Positions 48,437 to 59,640 are shown, counted from the stretch's first letter. The stretch is DNA of 64,000 nt from Streptococcus canis (GCF_900636575.1 NZ_LR134293.1:1365501-1429500), one strand, 5' to 3'. The notes: a model not told the origin generated them from the letters alone. Made by a program: numbers and translations.

Positions 48437-49258
48437 ATGGATTGGCTATTATCGCAAAATCTGTTATTATTAGCATTTTTAGCAGGTCTTTTTACTTGGG
48501 GCTGTACTATTTTAGGAGCGACTATTGTTTTCTTCTTTAGGAATATTAGTCGTCGATTATTAGATACTATGATGGGATTTGCGGCTGGTGTTATGATTGC
48601 AGCTTCTTTTTGGTCGCTCTTAGAACCATCTATTGCCTATGCTAAGGCTGATGGAAATGTCTGGTCTTGGTTTCCAGCGGCCTTTGGCTTTTTACTTGGT
48701 GGGCTTTTTATTAGATCCATAGATGCCCTTGTACCGCATTTGCATCTCGACAAAGATGTGTCAGATGTGGAAGGTCTGCAACCTCCGAAAAAATTATCTA
48801 GAACAGCCCTCTTGTTTTTAGCTATTACGATTCACAATATTCCAGAAGGATTGGCAGTTGGTGTTACCTTTGGTGCTTTAGCGTATGGTAAGGTCTCAAC
48901 GTCAGCACTGCTAGGTGCTATAGGTTTAGCCATTGGTATTGGCTTGCAGAATATCCCAGAAGGTGCGGCCCTGTCTATTCCTATTCGTGCTGATGGGAAA
49001 TCGCGTTTAAAAGCCTTTTATTGGGGTGCTATGTCAGCTATTGTTGAACCAATTGGTGCTGTTATGGGGGCAGCTTTAGTCTTGTTGATGCTTCCAGTCT
49101 TACCCTATGCTTTATCTTTTGCAGCAGGGGCTATGATTTTTGTGGTAGTGGAAGAATTAATTCCAGAATCACAGACCAATGGTAACACGGATGTGGCTAC
49201 TTTAGGGTTAATGTTAGGTTTTGTGATTATGATGGTTATGGATGTCGCATTAGGATAG
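48437..49258 (+). CDS. ZIP-family metal permease (ZupT/GufA type)
   Basis: 273 residues, eight hydrophobic helices. Metal-path motifs [14 protein letters not shown] near 134 and [14 protein letters not shown] near 174 mark the ZIP family; the short His/Asp loop between helices 3 and 4 ([11 protein letters not shown]) fits. Expected to import zinc or other divalent metals, or to serve an organelle-like low-affinity route. Metal not determinable. Confidence 0.9.
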   Translation: MDWLLSQNLLLLAFLAGLFTWGCTILGATIVFFFRNISRRLLDTMMGFAAGVMIAASFWSLLEPSIAYAKADGNVWSWFPAAFGFLLGGLFIRSIDALVPHLHLDKDVSDVEGLQPPKKLSRTALLFLAITIHNIPEGLAVGVTFGALAYGKVSTSALLGAIGLAIGIGLQNIPEGAALSIPIRADGKSRLKAFYWGAMSAIVEPIGAVMGAALVLLMLPVLPYALSFAAGAMIFVVVEELIPESQTNGNTDVATLGLMLGFVIMMVMDVALG

Positions 49259-49268
49259 AATATCAGAG

Positions 49269-50375
49269 ATGAAAATTGCAATTATTGGGGCGGGGATTGT
49301 AGGATCAACCGCCGCTTATTATTTACAAAAAAATGGTCAAAAAGAAGTTACCCTATTTGACTATGGTCAAGGACAAGCCACTAAGGCTGCTGCCGGTATT
49401 ATTAGTCCCTGGTTTTCAAAGCGTCGCCACAAGGCTTGGTATCGCATGGCTCGTTTAGGTGCTGATTTTTATCAACAGTTAGTCAGCGACTTACAGACTG
49501 ATGGCTTTGCAACGGATTTTTACCAGCAAAATGGGATTTACTTATTAAAAAAGCAAGAGGAGAAGTTAAAAGATCTTTATCAATTAGCTTTAAGTAGAAA
49601 AGAAGAATCCCCTTTAATCGGTCATTTGGAGGTAAAAAAACGTGAGGAGATACAAGAGGAATTTCCAGGCTTAGTTGGTTTTGACAGTTGTCTATACGCT
49701 TCAGGAGCTGCTAGAGTTGAAGGAGCCACCTTATGTGAGGTTTTGCTTGAAGCTAGTGGCTACCCAGTTATTCGCCAAAAAGTCAATCTGAAACAGCATG
49801 GAAGCAGTTACGAGATTGCTGGTCATGATTTTGATCAAGTGATTTTAGCAGCTGGAGCTTGGCTACCTGATTTATTAACACCGCTTGGTTATCAGGTAGA
49901 TGTTCGGCCACAAAAAGGACAACTTTTGGATTATGTTTGTGAGGATTGGGCCAGTGATGCCTATCCAGTAGTCATGCCAGAAGGTGAGTTAGATATTATT
50001 CCCTTTAATCAAGGTAAGATTTCTGTTGGTGCGAGTCACGAAAATGATAAAGGTTATGACCTTGAACCTGATTGGCAGGTCTTAGAAAAACTTGAAATGC
50101 AAGCTTTTACTTATTTGCCAACATTAAAAGAAGCCACTCAAAAAGCTTATCGTGTAGGGATAAGAGCTTACACAAGTGATTACTCTCCTTTTTATGGTCA
50201 GGTTCCTAATTTAAAACACCTTTATGTAGCTAGTGGTTTAGGCTCTTCTGGCTTGACAGTAGGCCCTCTAATTGGTCACGAATTGGTTCAGCTGTTATTA
50301 GGAAAAGAAGCTCGTCTAAGAGCTGCAGATTATCCTACAAATCGTTACCTCTTTCTAGCTAATGGTAAAGCGTGA
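49269..50375 (+). CDS. FAD-dependent amino-acid-oxidase-type oxidoreductase (DAO family)
   Basis: 368 residues. Rossmann dinucleotide motif IIGAGIVGSTAAYYL at 4-18, AAGIISPWFSKRRHK, and C-terminal YVASGLGSSGLTVGP binding FAD. Resembles glycine/D-amino-acid oxidases such as ThiO, but no thiamine genes are near, so the substrate is unknown. It starts 10 bases after the ZIP gene and ends 57 bases before rmlA. Confidence 0.87.
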   Translation: MKIAIIGAGIVGSTAAYYLQKNGQKEVTLFDYGQGQATKAAAGIISPWFSKRRHKAWYRMARLGADFYQQLVSDLQTDGFATDFYQQNGIYLLKKQEEKLKDLYQLALSRKEESPLIGHLEVKKREEIQEEFPGLVGFDSCLYASGAARVEGATLCEVLLEASGYPVIRQKVNLKQHGSSYEIAGHDFDQVILAAGAWLPDLLTPLGYQVDVRPQKGQLLDYVCEDWASDAYPVVMPEGELDIIPFNQGKISVGASHENDKGYDLEPDWQVLEKLEMQAFTYLPTLKEATQKAYRVGIRAYTSDYSPFYGQVPNLKHLYVASGLGSSGLTVGPLIGHELVQLLLGKEARLRAADYPTNRYLFLANGKA

Positions 50376-50400
50376 CACTGCTTTCAAAAAATGATAGAAT
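50372..50400 (+). promoter_or_regulatory. rml operon promoter
   Basis: GTGACA, 17 bp, TAGAAT with TG just ahead, between the oxidoreductase stop and rmlA. Confidence 0.65.
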
Positions 50401-50432
50401 AATAGGGTACATATAAGAATAGGAGCTCTAGT

Positions 50433-51302
50433 ATGAAAGGTATTATTCTTGCAGGCGGTTCGGGGACACGGTTGTATCCACTGACTCGTGCCGCATCAAA
50501 ACAGTTGATGCCCATTTATGACAAGCCAATGATTTACTATCCTTTATCCACTTTAATGTTGGCTGGTATCAAGGATATCCTAATCATTTCAACCCCACAA
50601 GACCTTCCTCGATTTGAAGAATTATTAGGAGACGGTTCTGAATTTGGGATTAGTTTGTCTTACAAGGAACAACCAAGCCCAGATGGTTTAGCACAAGCCT
50701 TTGTCATTGGTGAAGAATTTATTGGCAATGATCGTGTTGCCCTTATTTTGGGGGATAATATTTATCATGGCAACGGTCTCACTAAAATGCTTCAAAAGGC
50801 AGCTGCTAAAGAAAAAGGGGCTACTGTTTTTGGTTATCAAGTGAAAGACCCAGAACGTTTTGGAGTGGTTGAATTTGATGAAAATATGAATGCCATTTCT
50901 ATCGAGGAAAAACCAGAAGTGCCTAAGTCTCATTTTGCAGTCACAGGCCTTTACTTCTATGACAATGACGTGGTAGAAATTGCCAAAAACATTAAGCCAA
51001 GTGCGCGTGGTGAATTGGAAATTACAGACGTTAACAAGGCTTATTTGGAACGTGGCGATTTATCAGTTGAATTGATGGGACGTGGTTTTGCTTGGCTAGA
51101 CACTGGAACCCACGAAAGCTTGCTTGAAGCTGCTCAGTACATTGAAACTGTTCAGCGCTTGCAAAATGCTCAAGTAGCCAACCTTGAAGAAATCGCTTAT
51201 CGTATGGGCTATATTAGTAAGGAAGATGTGCATCATTTGGCACAGTCCTTGAAGAAAAATGAATACGGGCAATACTTGCTTCGATTGATTGGAGAGGCTT
51301 AA
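50433..51302 (+). CDS. rmlA: Glucose-1-phosphate thymidylyltransferase RmlA
   Basis: 289 residues. First step of dTDP-L-rhamnose synthesis, needed for the rhamnose-rich cell-wall polysaccharide. Nucleotide-binding [11 protein letters not shown] at 8-18, DNIYHG and [19 protein letters not shown]. Its stop TAATG overlaps the rmlC start. Confidence 0.97.
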   Translation: MKGIILAGGSGTRLYPLTRAASKQLMPIYDKPMIYYPLSTLMLAGIKDILIISTPQDLPRFEELLGDGSEFGISLSYKEQPSPDGLAQAFVIGEEFIGNDRVALILGDNIYHGNGLTKMLQKAAAKEKGATVFGYQVKDPERFGVVEFDENMNAISIEEKPEVPKSHFAVTGLYFYDNDVVEIAKNIKPSARGELEITDVNKAYLERGDLSVELMGRGFAWLDTGTHESLLEAAQYIETVQRLQNAQVANLEEIAYRMGYISKEDVHHLAQSLKKNEYGQYLLRLIGEA

Positions 51303-51895
51303 TGACAGATACATTTTTTGACAAACCATTAGCTTGTCGTGAAATCGAAGAAATCCCAGGTTTATTGGAATTTGATATTCCTGTCCGTGGGGATAATCGT
51401 GGCTGGTTTAAAGAAAATTTTCAAAAAGAAAAAATGGTGCCTCTGGGCTTCCCAGAACATTTTTTTGCAGAAGGAAAATTACAAAATAATGTGTCCTTTT
51501 CTCGTAAACATGTACTGCGTGGACTTCATGCTGAACCGTGGGACAAGTATATTTCAGTAGCTGACGGTGGCAATGTTTTAGGGGCATGGGTTGACCTTCG
51601 TGAGGGAGAAACATTTGGAAATGTCTATCAGACGGTTATTGATGCCTCTAAGGGAATCTTTGTACCTAGAGGTGTGGCCAACGGCTTTCAAGTGCTTTCG
51701 GATACAGTATCTTACAGCTATCTCGTTAACGATTATTGGGCGCTTGAATTGAAACCGAAATACGCTTTTGTTAATTATGCTGACCCAAGTCTAGGGATTA
51801 CCTGGGAGAATTTAGCGGCAGCAGAAGTTTCTGAAGCTGACAAAAATCATCCACTATTGAGGAATGTCAAACCTTTGAAAAAGGAAGATTTATAG
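51302..51895 (+). CDS. rmlC: dTDP-4-dehydrorhamnose 3,5-epimerase RmlC
   Basis: 197-residue cupin-type epimerase. RGLHAEPWDKYISV carries the catalytic His of the RxxH block, and FVPRGVANGFQVLSD is a second conserved block. It overlaps rmlA by one base. The usual next enzyme, RmlD, is absent here; in S. pyogenes that activity is GacA in the group A carbohydrate cluster. Confidence 0.95.
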   Translation: MTDTFFDKPLACREIEEIPGLLEFDIPVRGDNRGWFKENFQKEKMVPLGFPEHFFAEGKLQNNVSFSRKHVLRGLHAEPWDKYISVADGGNVLGAWVDLREGETFGNVYQTVIDASKGIFVPRGVANGFQVLSDTVSYSYLVNDYWALELKPKYAFVNYADPSLGITWENLAAAEVSEADKNHPLLRNVKPLKKEDL

Positions 51896-53169
<1,274 letters not shown>

Positions 53170-53175
53170 AACATT

Positions 53176-53222
53176 AAAAACCTTGTCATGTTAACGTTTG
53201 TTGAAGATGTCAAGGTTTTTTG
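53176..53222 (+). terminator. rml operon terminator
   Basis: AAAAACCTTG...CAAGGTTTTT stem, extended by CAT/ATG, with a T run. Confidence 0.85.
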
Positions 53223-53382
53223 CTTTAGAAAGAGATGAAAAGAGGAGATCCCCTTAGTTTTGTTGGTGTTAGCATTCCATTTATTAACAGGTTTGCTGCA
53301 TGATGGAGTCATTGTCTATTTCAGAAATTCCTAGGTTTTTGGAGGACAAAACAGAATGTCGTCACTAGGCTTGGGATTAGAA
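53223..53382. other. Intergenic DNA, possible fragment of a membrane-protein gene
   Basis: A frame at 53242-53332 reads EIPLVLLVLAFHLLTGLLHD without a start in frame; it may be a decayed membrane segment. Nothing else seen. Confidence 0.25.
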
Positions 53383-53528
53383 AAGCGAATGGGGCTGGGT
53401 AAAAAGTCGAAATCTCACTGATTTATTCAAATTTTCGAAACAAGAAACAGCATGAAATCTTTCGTTTACAAACGTTGATTTCATGCTGCTTTGCTTATAT
53501 TAGACTTTTTGCCCAGCCCCATTCGCTT
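53383..53528. repeat. 146-bp nested inverted repeat (cruciform-type element)
   Basis: Outer arms of 26 bp (53383-53408 and 53503-53528) differ at one position. Inside, CAGCATGAAATC (53448-53459) pairs with GATTTCATGCTG (53477-53488), whose loop holds CGTTT/AACG, and TCGAAA pairs with TTTTCGA in the left half. No protein is encoded. Looks like a miniature dispersed element or a structured RNA. Confidence 0.8.
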
Positions 53529-53545
53529 AGTCAGGTCATGTTTAA

Positions 53546-53737
53546 TTATTTTCCAAATAGGCCTTTAACTTTGTCCAAAGCATCATTGATAAAATCATTG
53601 CCTTCGAGCATTGTTTTGGCCTTCTCAAAGTAGTCTCCTAGGCCTTCTTTGTGGTCTTCAATAAAGGTTTTTGCAGCTGAAAAATCTTTTTTCGCGATGA
53701 GGTCTTTGACCTGTTCAAATAGTTCTTGTGGTGTCAT
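53546..53737 (-). CDS. Small helical protein, 63 aa, function unknown
   Basis: MTPQELFEQVKDLIAKKDFS followed by AAKTFIEDHKEGLGDYFEKA and a C-terminal LDKVKGLFGK. Amphipathic helices, no signal peptide. AGAGG is eight bases before ATG. Small proteins of this type are widespread in streptococci, but I know no function. Confidence 0.75.
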   Translation of the reverse strand: MTPQELFEQVKDLIAKKDFSAAKTFIEDHKEGLGDYFEKAKTMLEGNDFINDALDKVKGLFGK

Positions 53738-53792
53738 TGGTTTACCTCTCTTTGTTTGGTTGTTTTCATTTAATCATAAAGAAAGCTCTTTA

Positions 53793-54812
53793 TCAAGTGT
53801 CTGCCTTGAAAGTGACACAAACAGCTTCTGGAATAATGATATCCGTTGAAAGGAGAGTTAGCTTCCCTGTTTGGTCATGACGTTTAAAGATAGTCACATT
53901 ATCAGAATCTTGATGGGCAACAATCAGATGGTTTTGGTCGGGACTAATGGTAAAGTCTCGTGGACACTTACCATTGGTCTTAACAGTCTCTAAATACTCA
54001 AGTTGCCCATCTTTACGCACCTTAAAGACAGCTAAGGAATCATGACCGCGATTACTGGTGTAAAGAAAGCGCCCATCTTGACTGAGACGAATAGCAGCGC
54101 AGGCATTGAAACCCTGAAAATTTGGGGGTAAGGTGGAAACGGTTTGAAGACGTTCAAAGTAGCCACATCCATCATAGACTAAGACTTCTACCCTTGCATT
54201 GAGTTCACACAGGAGGTAGGCTATTTTTTCATTAGGGTGAAAAACAAGGTGTCGGCTGCCAGCTCCCGCTTGTGACTGGTAATTAGCTATCTGATTTAAT
54301 TGCCCTTCAGCTGAAACAGCATAAGTGGTGACAGAATCAGTTCCTAAGTCACAGGTAACAAGGTACTTGTCTGGCGTCAAGCCAACAAAATGAGCATGAG
54401 ACTGTTCTTGATGTGGGTGAGGACCTGCTCCTTTACGTTTGATTTGATCAGCTAACACTAGAGAGCCATCAGGCATTATCCGATAAACCACAATCATACC
54501 TTGATGATAACTAGCCCCATAGAGCAATCGTCTGTTGGGGTCAAGAGTAATATGGCAAAGCGAGAATCCTTTTTCGCCAACACGATTAATCTCTTGACCT
54601 TGGCTGGTTAACGCAAGCACACCACCTGAAGTTGCTTCTTTAAAAATAGTGTAAAGGTTTCCTCTCTCGGAGATTGCCAAATAATTGGGGTTTTCTACTT
54701 TTGAAAAAAGCTTCACATCAGTTAGTTTCCCCATCTGAGGCTGCCAAGTAGCAGTGTAAATGCCTTGTGATCTCCTCTGGGTATAGGTACCAAAATAAAC
54801 CGTCTCTGTCAT
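53793..54812 (-). CDS. Lactonase family protein (6-phosphogluconolactonase, YkgB/YbhE type)
   Basis: 339 residues, seven-bladed beta-propeller expected. Family patterns: VYFGTYTQRRSQGIY, PNYLAISERGNLYTI, GAGPHPHQEQSHAHFV (conserved His and Arg region) and GAGSRHLVFHPN, NRGHDSLAVF. ATG 54812 lies ten bases from AAGGAG; the frame extends seven codons further without a site. Probably hydrolyses 6-phosphogluconolactone, though some members serve other lactones. Confidence 0.88.
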   Translation of the reverse strand: MTETVYFGTYTQRRSQGIYTATWQPQMGKLTDVKLFSKVENPNYLAISERGNLYTIFKEATSGGVLALTSQGQEINRVGEKGFSLCHITLDPNRRLLYGASYHQGMIVVYRIMPDGSLVLADQIKRKGAGPHPHQEQSHAHFVGLTPDKYLVTCDLGTDSVTTYAVSAEGQLNQIANYQSQAGAGSRHLVFHPNEKIAYLLCELNARVEVLVYDGCGYFERLQTVSTLPPNFQGFNACAAIRLSQDGRFLYTSNRGHDSLAVFKVRKDGQLEYLETVKTNGKCPRDFTISPDQNHLIVAHQDSDNVTIFKRHDQTGKLTLLSTDIIIPEAVCVTFKADT

Positions 54813-54862
54813 TGTCTCAACACTCCTTCCCATAATAAAATAATAGCATATTTTCTAGAGAT

Positions 54863-54871
54863 TGGTATAAT
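54863..54871 (+). promoter_or_regulatory. Extended -10 promoter of the NUDIX gene
   Basis: TGGTATAAT, 30 bp before the ATG. Confidence 0.55.
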
Positions 54872-54900
54872 AGAAACAAAGATGGAAAGGAAAGAGGCAA

Positions 54901-55380
54901 ATGACCCAATTAGCAACCATTTGTTACATAGATAATGGCGATGCTTTGCTGTTGTTGCACCGCAATAAAAAAGAAAATGATGTCCACGAAGGCAAGTGGA
55001 TTTCTGTTGGGGGTAAGCTTGAAGCAGGTGAAACCCCAGACGAGTGTGCCCGCCGTGAAATTTTAGAAGAAACTCATTTGACGGTTAAAAAAATGGATTT
55101 TAAGGGAATGATTACTTTCCCAGAATTTACCCTTGATCATGATTGGTACACCTATGTGTTTAAAGTAACCGAGTTTGAAGGAGAACTAATCTCAGATGAA
55201 GAATCCCGGGAAGGGACCTTGGAATGGGTGCCTTACGATCAGGTATTGGAAAAACCAACCTGGGAAGGGGACTATGACATTTTTAAATGGATTTTAGAAG
55301 ACCGTCCTTTTTTCTCTGCCAAATTTACTTACGACCAAAACAACCAACTCATTGATAAATCCGTGACGTTTTATAAATGA
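54901..55380 (+). CDS. NUDIX hydrolase, MutT-like
   Basis: 159 residues. NUDIX box GKLEAGETPDECARREILEE near 38-57 has all catalytic Glu and the Arg-Glu pair, but the Gly in the closing EExG is His (EETHL). Probably cleaves oxidised or surplus nucleoside triphosphates, as 8-oxo-dGTP diphosphatases of streptococci do; exact substrate not readable. Confidence 0.9.
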   Translation: MTQLATICYIDNGDALLLLHRNKKENDVHEGKWISVGGKLEAGETPDECARREILEETHLTVKKMDFKGMITFPEFTLDHDWYTYVFKVTEFEGELISDEESREGTLEWVPYDQVLEKPTWEGDYDIFKWILEDRPFFSAKFTYDQNNQLIDKSVTFYK

Positions 55381-55423
55381 GCCTCATGAACTTATCCCCT
55401 CAAAAGAAAGGAACCCTATTTTA

Positions 55424-56605
55424 ATGCCCTTAATACCTGATAAGTCTAAAACAGATAGCTTATTTTACAAATGGTTTTTAAATAATCAAGCTGTCATGGT
55501 GTTATTAATAACACTTTTAGTCTTTTTAACGATTTTTATCTTTACTAAAATTTCCTTTTTGTTGGCGCCAGTGATTTCTTTTTTTGCGGTCATCATGCTG
55601 CCCTTGGTTATTTCGACCATTCTTTATTATCTGACCAAACCCTTAGTTGACCTGATTAATCACTTGGGTCCGAATCGTACCACCTCTATTTTTATTGTTT
55701 TTGGTTTGATTATTTTACTTTTTGTCTGGGCGATTTCAGGCTTTGTTCCCATGGTACAGACCCAGCTTACCAGTTTTATTGAGGACCTTCCCAAATATGT
55801 TGGCAAGGTCAATGAAGAGGCCAATAAACTTCTTGAAAATGAATGGTTAGTTAGCTACAAGCCCCAACTCCAAGACATGCTTACCCATACAAGTCAAAAG
55901 GCTTTGGATTATGCGCAAAGTTTTTCAAAAAATGCCATTGATTGGGCAGGTAATTTTGCAGGTGCTATCGCTCGAATTACCGTGGCTATTATTATTTCGC
56001 CTTTTATCCTCTTTTATTTCTTACGAGATAGTAGCCACATGAAAAATGGCCTTGTGAATGTCTTGCCTCTCAAATTACGTGTGCCCATGACTCGAGTTTT
56101 GGGAGATATTAACAAGCAATTATCGGGCTATGTCCAAGGACAGGTAACCGTTGCTATTGTTGTCGGTTTTATGTTCTCAATCATGTTTAGTTTGGTGGGA
56201 CTGAAATATTCCATCACTTTCGGGATTATTGCTGGCTTTCTTAACATGATTCCCTACTTAGGAAGTTTCCTTGCCATGATACCTGTTGTGATTATGGCCA
56301 TGGTACAAGGCCCATTGATGTTGGTTAAGGTGCTTGTTATCTTTATGATTGAGCAAACCATCGAAGGGCGGTTTGTGGCACCGCTTGTTTTGGGGAATAA
56401 GCTGAGCATTCATCCCATTACCATTATGTTTTTGTTGTTGACCGCAGGGGCTATGTTTGGTGTCTGGGGCGTTTTCCTTGTCATTCCAATCTATGCTTCT
56501 GTCAAAGTCGTGATTAAAGAATTATTTGACTGGTACAAAAAAGTTAGCGGTTTGTATGATGAAGAAGTAGTGGTGATTGAGGAGGGTAAGGATCGTGTTG
56601 AATAG
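55424..56605 (+). CDS. AI-2E family transporter (UPF0118, YtvI/PerM type)
   Basis: 393 residues with about eight hydrophobic helices: two near the N-terminus, a soluble middle (QLTSFIEDLPKYVGKVNEEA), then a bundle with the conserved GFLNMIPYLGSFLAMIPVV and PITIMFLLLTAGAMFGVWGV. Members export signals or exchange ions; the name does not prove AI-2 transport. RBS AAAGGA. Overlaps the start of the TPR gene. Confidence 0.87.
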   Translation: MPLIPDKSKTDSLFYKWFLNNQAVMVLLITLLVFLTIFIFTKISFLLAPVISFFAVIMLPLVISTILYYLTKPLVDLINHLGPNRTTSIFIVFGLIILLFVWAISGFVPMVQTQLTSFIEDLPKYVGKVNEEANKLLENEWLVSYKPQLQDMLTHTSQKALDYAQSFSKNAIDWAGNFAGAIARITVAIIISPFILFYFLRDSSHMKNGLVNVLPLKLRVPMTRVLGDINKQLSGYVQGQVTVAIVVGFMFSIMFSLVGLKYSITFGIIAGFLNMIPYLGSFLAMIPVVIMAMVQGPLMLVKVLVIFMIEQTIEGRFVAPLVLGNKLSIHPITIMFLLLTAGAMFGVWGVFLVIPIYASVKVVIKELFDWYKKVSGLYDEEVVVIEEGKDRVE

Positions 56606-57842
56606 TGACAAAATGATTGCTTCCTTGGATCAGCAAGACCTAGCGCACGCTGAAAAATATTTCCAAGCAGCTTTAAAAGAAGACGATGCAGAGAGTTTAA
56701 TCGCTCTAGGAGAATATTTAGAAAGCATTGGTTTTTTGCCACATGCCAAGCGTATTTATTTGCAATTGGCTGAGGATTACCCAGAACTCAATGTTAACTT
56801 AGCTCAGATTGCAGCAGAAGACGACGCCATTGAAGAAGCCTTCTTGTATTTGGATAAGATTCCAAAAGATAGCCCGGATTATTTATCTGCTCTCTTAGTG
56901 ATGGCAGACCTTTATGACATGGAGGGACTGACAGATGTGGCGCGTGAAAAATTGCTTCAGGCAGTGGCAATCAGCCCAGAGCCACTGGTCATTTTTGGTT
57001 TAGCAGAAATTGACATGTCCTTGCAGTATTTTAAAGAAGCTATTGATTACTATGCGCAGTTAGACAATCGTCAAATCCTTGAATTGACAGGAATTTCTAC
57101 CTATCAACGCATTGGGCGAGCCTATGCAAGCTTAGGGAAATTTGAGGCGGCTATCGAATTCCTAGAAAAGGCAGTGGCCATTGAATACGAAGACGAGGCT
57201 GTTTTTGAATTGGCGACCCTCTTGTATGACCAAGAAAACTATCAAAAAGCTAACCTTTACTTTAAACAGTTAGAAACCATCAATCCAGATTATCCAGGTT
57301 ATGAATATGGCTATGCTTTGAGCCTTCATGAAGAGCATAAGACGCCAGAAGCCTTGCGCTTGGTTCAACAAGGTCTTCGCAAAAACGCATTTGATAGTCA
57401 ATTATTATTGCTAGCATCACAGTTTTCTTATGAATTACACGATAGCCAAAACGCTGAAAATTACCTGCTTCAAGCGAAGGAAGTAGCCGTTGATGATGAA
57501 GAGATTCTCATGCGATTAGCGACCCTTTATTTTGATGCCGAGCGTTTTGAGGAGGTTATTGCTCTTAATCGTGAGACGATTGATAATGTCCTAACCAAAT
57601 GGACCATTGCCAAGGCTTACCAGGTCTTAGAACAAGAAGAAGTTGCCTTGACCCTTTATGATGAGATTTCGGCTGATTTGGCAGAAAATCCAGAGTTTTT
57701 ACAGGATTATGCCTATTTATTAAGGGAGTTTGGCCAGTTTCACAAGGCTGCCCAAATGGTTATTGCCTATCTCAAACAAGTGCCTGATGATGTAAATATG
57801 CAAGATTTTCTTGACCATGTCAAGCACCAACAATCAGAATAA
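56598..57842 (+). CDS. Tetratricopeptide-repeat protein
   Basis: 414 residues from a TTG start (LNSDKMIASLDQQDL), with AAGGA five bases upstream; GTG 56595 and ATG 56613 are alternatives. At least eight TPR-like units follow, for example EYLESIGFLPHAKRIYLQLA, GKFEAAIEFLEKAVAIEYED and YQKANLYFKQLETINPDYPG. Cytoplasmic scaffold of unknown partner, translationally linked to the permease. Confidence 0.85.
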   Translation: MNSDKMIASLDQQDLAHAEKYFQAALKEDDAESLIALGEYLESIGFLPHAKRIYLQLAEDYPELNVNLAQIAAEDDAIEEAFLYLDKIPKDSPDYLSALLVMADLYDMEGLTDVAREKLLQAVAISPEPLVIFGLAEIDMSLQYFKEAIDYYAQLDNRQILELTGISTYQRIGRAYASLGKFEAAIEFLEKAVAIEYEDEAVFELATLLYDQENYQKANLYFKQLETINPDYPGYEYGYALSLHEEHKTPEALRLVQQGLRKNAFDSQLLLLASQFSYELHDSQNAENYLLQAKEVAVDDEEILMRLATLYFDAERFEEVIALNRETIDNVLTKWTIAKAYQVLEQEEVALTLYDEISADLAENPEFLQDYAYLLREFGQFHKAAQMVIAYLKQVPDDVNMQDFLDHVKHQQSE

Positions 57843-57888
57843 AAAACAGCTCTCCAACGGAAGTTATTTCCCTAGGAGAGCTGTTTTT
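57841..57888. terminator. Bidirectional terminator
   Basis: AAAAACAGCTCTCC and GGAGAGCTGTTTTT arms between the converging TPR and fbp54 genes. Confidence 0.9.
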
Positions 57889-57897
57889 AGTTGATTA

Positions 57898-59550
57898 TCA
57901 GGGTAATTTCATAGAGAGAATTTTGACTTGGTCAGGAGTAACCCGTAAGGTTTTTTGACCAGTATAAGTCACAAATCCTGGTTTAGCACCACTAGGTTTG
58001 TGCAATTTTTTAACTTCAATCATATCGACCTGAACGAGATTTGATAATCTGGCTTTCGAATAATAAGCGGCTAGTTCAGCAGCATCGGTTTTAACCTCAT
58101 CACTTGGATTAAGATTGTCTTTGATGATGACATGACTTCCAGGAATATCCTTAGCATGGAACCATAATTCTCCTTTTTTAGCCATTTTAAAGGTTAATTC
58201 TTCATTTTGGAGGTTATTGCGTCCCACCAAGAGAAGGGTTTTCCCATCTGAAGCTAGATATTGCTCAGGTTTTTTGCGTTTGTGACGCTTGTCACGGTGT
58301 CGATTTTTTAAAAAGCCAGCTTGGTACAATTCTTCACGGATATCTTCGATGTCGTCGATACTTGCTTGAGATAAATTGTATTCAACACTTTCAAAATAAG
58401 CAATACTTTGCTTGGTATCGGTAATCAGTCCAGATAAGTGTTTGACGGCTTCTTTTAATTTTTGATATTTTTTAAAATAACGTTGAGCGTTTTGGTTTGG
58501 AGTCAAGGCTTTGTCCAAGGCAATCTCAATCTGCTGACCAGTATAGTAATTGTCTAAACTCACTGTGTCTTGATTATTTGGAACCAGACTGAGGTAAGTG
58601 GTTAACAATTCCCCTTTTTGACGGAACAGCTCAGCATTTTCGGTGGCTAACAGCTCAGCCTCTTGTTTACGAAGCTTATTGCGAGTTTTGCTCAGTTCAG
58701 TTTGCACACGGTGGATCAAGTCGCTGGCTTGCTGATTGATACGGTCGCGCTCAGCCTTATCTTGATAAAAGTGATCAAGCATGTCGGACAAACAATCAAA
58801 TGTAGCATAACTATCTGAGAAAAGAACAGGTGCAAAAGAGGTTGTGGTCAGATTTGCCTGAGTAGGTCTGGCAAAAAAGTCACGGAACCGTTTTAATTTG
58901 TCTGTGGTCAGAAGTCCAGCTAATTCTTTTGCGGTGTCTCGCCCCAAACCTTGAAAATGCTGCTGCAAATTTTTAACGGACAAGTCTTGTGTTTGAAGGA
59001 TTTCAAAGAGAGGCACATCTGCAATCGTAAAAGGATTGACAGCAGCTGTTTTAGGGGGTTCAATATAGGTAGCGCCAGGTAAAATCGTGCGGTAAGAGTT
59101 TTGAGAGAAACCAACATGTTTAATGGATTCGATGATTTTATTTTCTGCACGGTCCACCAAAATGATATTGCTATGTTTGCCCATGATTTCAATGATCAGG
59201 GTTGCTTGAATAGCATCTCCGATTTCATTTTTATTAGATACCTTGATTTCGATAATGCGGTCATTATCAATCTGTTCCAACTGCTCAATGACAGCTCCCT
59301 GAAGGTATTTGCGCATAATCATGGTAAAGGTATTAGGTACCTGAGGATTTTGAAAGTCTGCTTGGGTGATTTGAAGTCGTCCAAAAACAGGATGGGCAGA
59401 CAATAGCAATTTATAATTCTTGCGATGGTTCCGAATGGTTAAAACAAGTTCCCGTTCAAAGGGCTGATTGACCTTTTGAATACGGCCGTAAAGCAAGTTC
59501 TCTTTTAATTCGTTGGTTAAATGGTGTAAGAAAAAGCCGTCAAAAGACAT
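57898..59550 (-). CDS. fbp54: NFACT family protein: Fbp54-type fibronectin-binding / RqcH
   Basis: 550 residues. NFACT-N domain (MSFDGFFLHHLTNELKENLL), HhH region near 200, long coiled coil about 260-410, and NFACT-R with ELWFHAKDIPGSHVIIKD near 455. In Bacillus, RqcH adds alanine tails to stalled nascent chains; in streptococci the same protein is reported on the surface as a fibronectin binder without a signal peptide, and none is seen here. No clear Shine-Dalgarno precedes the ATG. Confidence 0.93.
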   Translation of the reverse strand: MSFDGFFLHHLTNELKENLLYGRIQKVNQPFERELVLTIRNHRKNYKLLLSAHPVFGRLQITQADFQNPQVPNTFTMIMRKYLQGAVIEQLEQIDNDRIIEIKVSNKNEIGDAIQATLIIEIMGKHSNIILVDRAENKIIESIKHVGFSQNSYRTILPGATYIEPPKTAAVNPFTIADVPLFEILQTQDLSVKNLQQHFQGLGRDTAKELAGLLTTDKLKRFRDFFARPTQANLTTTSFAPVLFSDSYATFDCLSDMLDHFYQDKAERDRINQQASDLIHRVQTELSKTRNKLRKQEAELLATENAELFRQKGELLTTYLSLVPNNQDTVSLDNYYTGQQIEIALDKALTPNQNAQRYFKKYQKLKEAVKHLSGLITDTKQSIAYFESVEYNLSQASIDDIEDIREELYQAGFLKNRHRDKRHKRKKPEQYLASDGKTLLLVGRNNLQNEELTFKMAKKGELWFHAKDIPGSHVIIKDNLNPSDEVKTDAAELAAYYSKARLSNLVQVDMIEVKKLHKPSGAKPGFVTYTGQKTLRVTPDQVKILSMKLP

Positions 59551-59640
59551 GGTTTCTTATATTTATATTAGTGGATAGCTCCCGCTAGTATAAACCCTTT
59601 CTTTAATTATTTTTTAGATTTGTTTTATACTTAGTTCAGC

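Noticed and set aside
59101..59406. 101-residue plus-strand frame within fbp54
   Set aside because: Shadow of the minus-strand coding sequence.
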